From NCBI GenBank assembly GCA_946803715.1, contig CAMPET010000050.1, positions 336,902 to 355,224 of the forward strand: a stretch of DNA of 18,323 nucleotides, written 5' to 3'. Positions 15,777 to 18,323 of the stretch are shown piece by piece. Position numbers and translations under genes: made by a program. Origin of the DNA: Beroe ovata. Lineage: Eukaryota > Ctenophora > Nuda > Beroida > Beroidae. The number at the start of each line of letters is the position of its first letter. The stretch's first letter is position 1. Under the pieces are notes generated by a model. The model had not been told where the DNA came from and made no database searches. It worked only from the letters and a program-made list of their open reading frames with translations.

Positions 15777-15823
<47 letters not shown>

Positions 15824-16347
15824 ATCAATCACTAGTCATTGTTGCACTTGCAGTTCTATCGGTTTCGAGATCCAGGAGGATGCAAGACTGTTCCCGGCTC
15901 CCGTGGGAGGAGCTCGCAGTTAACCGGGAATGTACCTGCTTCGAGCATGCGTTCAATCATCGGAAATGTACGGAAGTACTGAAAGATAAACGTGAGTGTT
16001 TGTGAACATTGTCTCGCAACGGCTTAGTGAATTTCACCTGTTGTGCCACTATAGTAGCGACAGCGAGTGTATTTATCTAATAGAGGCGGCGACCTTGCGA
16101 CAGCTCAACTACGTGGCAGTCCCGCTGAATGACAGTCACCAGTCCGTGAAAGTCACAAGTCTGTGATGATAGATCTAACACTTAATATGAAACCCTGTCA
16201 GATTATGTGGACGTCGTCAACTCGATTGAGGACAGAAAGTGCAACAAGCACCAACACTACTGTAACGACATCGACTTGAGGGAAAAACAACGAGAGATCC
16301 AGTGTTGCAAGGCACTGGCATGTTGGAGAAGGTCTGTCGGTTGCTAA
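15610..16347 (+). CDS. Small secreted cysteine-rich peptide precursor, 3 exons
   Basis: Exons 15610-15670, 15854-15991 and 16202-16347 join in phase 1 both times and total 345 nt (114 residues, stop TAA). Residues 1-20 are a clear signal peptide (SLIQTLLLLVALSGYASLS). RSRR at 26-29 fits the furin consensus, so a nine-residue pro-segment may be removed. The remaining 85 residues hold ten cysteines (33, 47, 49, 59, 80, 87, 101, 102, 107, 114), an even number suited to five disulfides, and the chain ends on Cys. The middle is charged (Lys, Arg, Asp, His). No family is recognised; a secreted signalling, adhesion or defence peptide are all possible. Intron 1 has facing TG and CA microsatellites. 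The start is the first ATG giving a signal peptide, and the splice sites (GTACTC/CAG, GTGAGT/CAG) are reasonable. Transcript evidence would settle the third exon, whose stop is right after a Cys codon. Confidence 0.72.
15681..15816. repeat. Facing TG and CA microsatellites
   Basis: A TG tract at about 15682-15750 and a CA tract at about 15779-15816 lie in intron 1 of the cysteine-rich peptide gene. They are mutually complementary on one strand, so the pre-mRNA could form a long GU/CA hairpin. Frames through the region are repeat artefacts. Confidence 0.95.
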
Positions 16348-17043
16348 TACAGCGTTACCACGGCAACCGAGTTTGGTTTTATACTAGTAGTAGTACCTTG
16401 GACACGACAGACATTGAAAAATTGAGCTATTTCGGTTTCACTTTTGCATGTTTCACAGATATTTTAAAATTTTGTTATTCGATAAAAGTGGGTGAAAATA
16501 CCTTTCACTTCAGCTGAAAATGAAATGTTTGAGTTCGTGAATGATTATTATATGTTGTTTGACTGTTTATTGCTTCACTCAAAATAGCACAATCGTTTGT
16601 ATTGTTGATCACAAAGAAAGCTGACGGAGTTAAAATTAAACTGAGGAACTATAAATATTCAGGTGTCAAGGATAAAAATTTCCAGCGGTAAAATATTCCG
16701 GAAGAGTGTGATGCAAAACACACCTCTTTTCACCGCTGCAACCCGGGAATTATGAACAAGTCCGATACAGAGCACACTCCAACAACCCCCTCTCTTTCAA
16801 TATTAATGGAATGATGTCAACCTCGCAATCATTGCTAGATTTCCTCTGTCAATTCCTCCCAAACAGGGGCGTGCGCGGGAAAGTGTACACTGGACTGATG
16901 AAATCTGGCATTCTATTGGTAGAAGGAAATGGAGAGGGAATGAGAGATTTAGAGGGAGGGAGGGAGATGCAGGACTCCCGTCATAAAACCCAGGAGAGAA
17001 CCCCCATACACAGTGATTGTGGGGGGGGGAACTCCACGGCTAA
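16348..17043. other. Intergenic region between convergent genes
   Basis: It holds the 3' flanks of the cysteine-rich peptide gene (+) and the LLPH-like gene (-). ATTAAA at 16635-16640 (+) is a possible poly(A) signal for the former. The 93-codon frame at 16811-17092 runs through purine-rich sequence with no recognisable features and overlaps the LLPH-like 3' end, so it is not called. Confidence 0.55.
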
Positions 17044-17591
17044 TCACCAGGAACTCTTGCTCATGGTACCTGATGAGAACTTGTACGCCTGACCGTTCTT
17101 TTTGTTCTTCATCTTGAGAGATGCAGCTTTCTTCTTCTTCCGCCGGATTTGATTCCTACTTTCCCAGTTCCGCTTGGGCTCTGATACGTCTTTCATTTCC
17201 TGTAGGCTGCCCTGCACCTCTGACTGCGTGATCGGTCCTGTGATAACACAAGAGTTGATTTCAACATCGCTTCCTCATAGAGAAATGAAAACAGGAAACA
17301 AGAGTAGTTGTTTCAATGCCGATATTATCGGCAATGAAACAACTACACAAGGACACAATTCCAAACTTATAATATCGGTACAATATCACGATGGAGGATA
17401 CCTTGCGTCTGAGATCCATGCTCCACTCCTTCTATCGGCTCCTCCCGCGAGTTTTTAAACTCCTCCACATACTTCCTGAGAGTGCCCCCCTCCACCAACT
17501 TCTCGAGACAAGCCCGCTCTTTTAGTGCATACCGCTCCCTCTTGATAGCCCTGAATGCCCGCTTCTTCTTACTACGGATACTGTGACCCAT
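17044..17591 (-). CDS. LLPH: LLPH-like small basic nucleolar protein, 2 exons
   Basis: Exons 17402-17591 and 17044-17237 join in phase 1 and total 384 nt, or 127 residues; human LLPH has 129. The N-terminus MGHSIRSKKKRAFRAIKRER, followed by YALKE, matches the family's S-x-RSK-x-KR-xx-RA-x-KR and A-x-KE pattern. The C-terminal exon has NWESRNQIRRKKKKAASLKM, in the place of the WMNQRQRKRLKAKR block of LLPH, and it ends in a Ser-rich tail. Many Lys/Arg residues imply nucleolar RNA or ribosomal association; LLPH is linked to early large-subunit ribosome assembly and neuronal growth in vertebrates. The N-terminal match is good; the middle is too diverged to align by eye. The intron carries a 43-base palindrome. 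The gene probably has its own promoter in 17592-17950. Confidence 0.7.
17304..17346. repeat. Near-perfect 43-base palindrome in the LLPH-like intron
   Basis: Arms 17304-17324 and 17326-17346 pair over 21 bases with one mismatch around a single central T; the left arm begins GTAGTTGTTTCA. It may be a tiny palindromic element or a hairpin in the pre-mRNA. Confidence 0.9.
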
Positions 17592-18033
17592 TCCTAGTGA
17601 AGTGTGTGTTTGTCAGGTAAAGAGTTGGCAGATGACAAAATTAGTGTCATTCAAATAGGAGAGGGTTAGAGAAAGGGTCAAGAGAGATGATGATAAGACT
17701 GAATGAAGCACCTCGATCATTTACTTAGTTGGATAATTTCGTTAAATAGCATAGCGTTAAAAAGTAAAAAACAAGTTAGAAATGCACACTCACACATTGT
17801 GGATATTCGTATAGTTATCTAACTAGCATCAAAGTATCAAGTTTTTAAACTACAAAGCAAATTAAAAATTCATATAGAATGCATTGAAGTCAACCGAGCA
17901 AAAAGGTTGTGATAATAAATTAAATAAATGCAAAATTCAGCAAATTCTTTACCGAGATGTAAGAACGATGCTTGAAAAGCCAATAATCTACACACACACA
18001 CGCCGAAACTAGCAGAAGCAGTCCTCAGGTAGT
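17592..18033. other. Intergenic, A+T-rich, LLPH-like upstream region
   Basis: It lies upstream of the LLPH-like start and downstream of the next minus-strand gene. It contains purine-rich and A+T-rich DNA and a short CA run at 17992-18000. No open frame, RNA gene or clear core promoter motif was recognised. Confidence 0.5.
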
Positions 18034-18038
18034 TTATT
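18033..18038 (-). terminator. Poly(A) signal overlapping the stop codon
   Basis: AATAAA on the minus strand spans the last sense codon (CAA) and the stop (TAA) of the exon at 18034-18143. If used, the 3' UTR would be only about 15-30 bases. Confidence 0.45.
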
Positions 18039-18143
18039 GCGAGATACGTCGCAAATCCTGTCTAAATTCCCTGATAAGCATTTCCGCCCGTTGGAGTCGC
18101 TGCTCCACGGTTATCAACCGTCGCTCAATACCGGACATGTCAC
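18034..18143 (-). CDS. Probable terminal exon of an unknown gene (partial)
   Basis: On the minus strand a CAG acceptor (TTGTCAG) precedes an open phase-1 segment of 110 bases ending in TAA at 18034-18036. It reads GDMSGIERRLITVEQRLQRA, followed by EMLIREFRQDLRRISQ. The heptad-like spacing of Ile, Leu and Val with many Arg/Glu/Gln suggests a short C-terminal coiled coil. AATAAA overlaps the stop codon (18033-18038). The rest of the gene would lie to the right, beyond the minisatellite and the window. Alternatively, ATG at 18136-18138 could start a 34-residue free-standing frame, but the acceptor and coiled-coil look favour a last exon. No family is recognised. Confidence 0.5.
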
Positions 18144-18323
18144 CTGACAACATGAGTATTGTGTTACCTGACAACACACAGCAATACTGTGTTACCTTAC
18201 AACACACAGCAATACTGTGTTACCTGACAATACACAGCATGCTGTGTTACCTGACAACACAACAACAGTATTGTGTTACCTGACAACATGATTATTGTGT
18301 CACCTGACAACACACAGCAGTAA
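18142..18323. repeat. Minisatellite of 24-29-bp units
   Basis: About six and a half units run to the window end, each beginning ACCTGACAACA and most containing ACACAGCAATACTGTGT, itself an inverted repeat. Unit length varies from 24 to 29. On the minus strand every unit contains TTGTCAGGTAACA, which resembles an acceptor joined to a donor. The array is cut by the window edge. Confidence 0.95.

Noticed and set aside
16202-16347. Insulin-like A-chain motif (CC-x4-C-x6-C) in the cysteine-rich peptide
   Set aside because: The insulin/relaxin A-chain spacing is CC-x3-C-x8-C, and no matching B-chain or C-peptide layout is present.
16811-17092. 93-codon plus-strand frame with Gly/Glu/Arg-rich middle
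   Set aside because: Purine-rich low-complexity sequence overlapping the LLPH-like 3' end; no domain or splice support.

Overview
The window is animal nuclear DNA. It holds intron-rich genes with introns of about 70-330 bp, AATAAA-type poly(A) signals, microsatellites and small inverted-repeat elements. The gene set is a UBE4A-type ubiquitin ligase, a receptor tyrosine kinase (RTK), a C1orf43/NICE-3 homologue and an LLPH-like protein, with lineage-specific secreted proteins in between. Compact genes plus an RTK without an obvious vertebrate orthologue suggest an early-branching metazoan, most likely a demosponge; this placement is inference.

Layout. 17-939 (+): last four exons of a UBE4A-like E4/E3 ligase, ending in its U-box. 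1267-3330 (-): single-exon gene for a 687-residue secreted protein with a fucolectin/F5-8C-like domain, tail-to-tail with UBE4A. 3331-5357: gene-poor island of MITE-like inverted repeats and a 109-bp tandem duplication. 5358-12086 (-): complete 22-exon RTK gene rebuilt here by splice phase; the exons sum to 2862 nt (953 residues) and encode a signal peptide, a novel glycosylated ectodomain, two Ig-like domains, a transmembrane helix, an intact kinase domain and a tail ending in a PDZ-ligand-like ETAL. 12087-12988: intergenic DNA with a TG microsatellite and four 24-bp repeats. 12989-14390 (-): complete six-exon C1orf43 homologue (264 residues). 14391-15609: intergenic. 15610-16347 (+): three-exon gene for a 114-residue secreted cysteine-rich peptide with a possible furin site. 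17044-17591 (-): two-exon LLPH-like nucleolar protein (127 residues). 18034-18143 (-): probable last exon of an unknown gene, followed to the window end by a 28-bp-type minisatellite.

The genes do not form a pathway; they are ordinary eukaryotic neighbours with separate transcription. The most distinctive items are the RTK ectodomain with its tandem N-glycosylation repeat, the cysteine-rich secreted peptide, the orphan lectin-like secreted protein, and several intron curiosities: a direct-repeat-flanked intron, frame-preserving optional introns, hairpin introns, and a minisatellite whose unit carries cag/gta splice-like signals.
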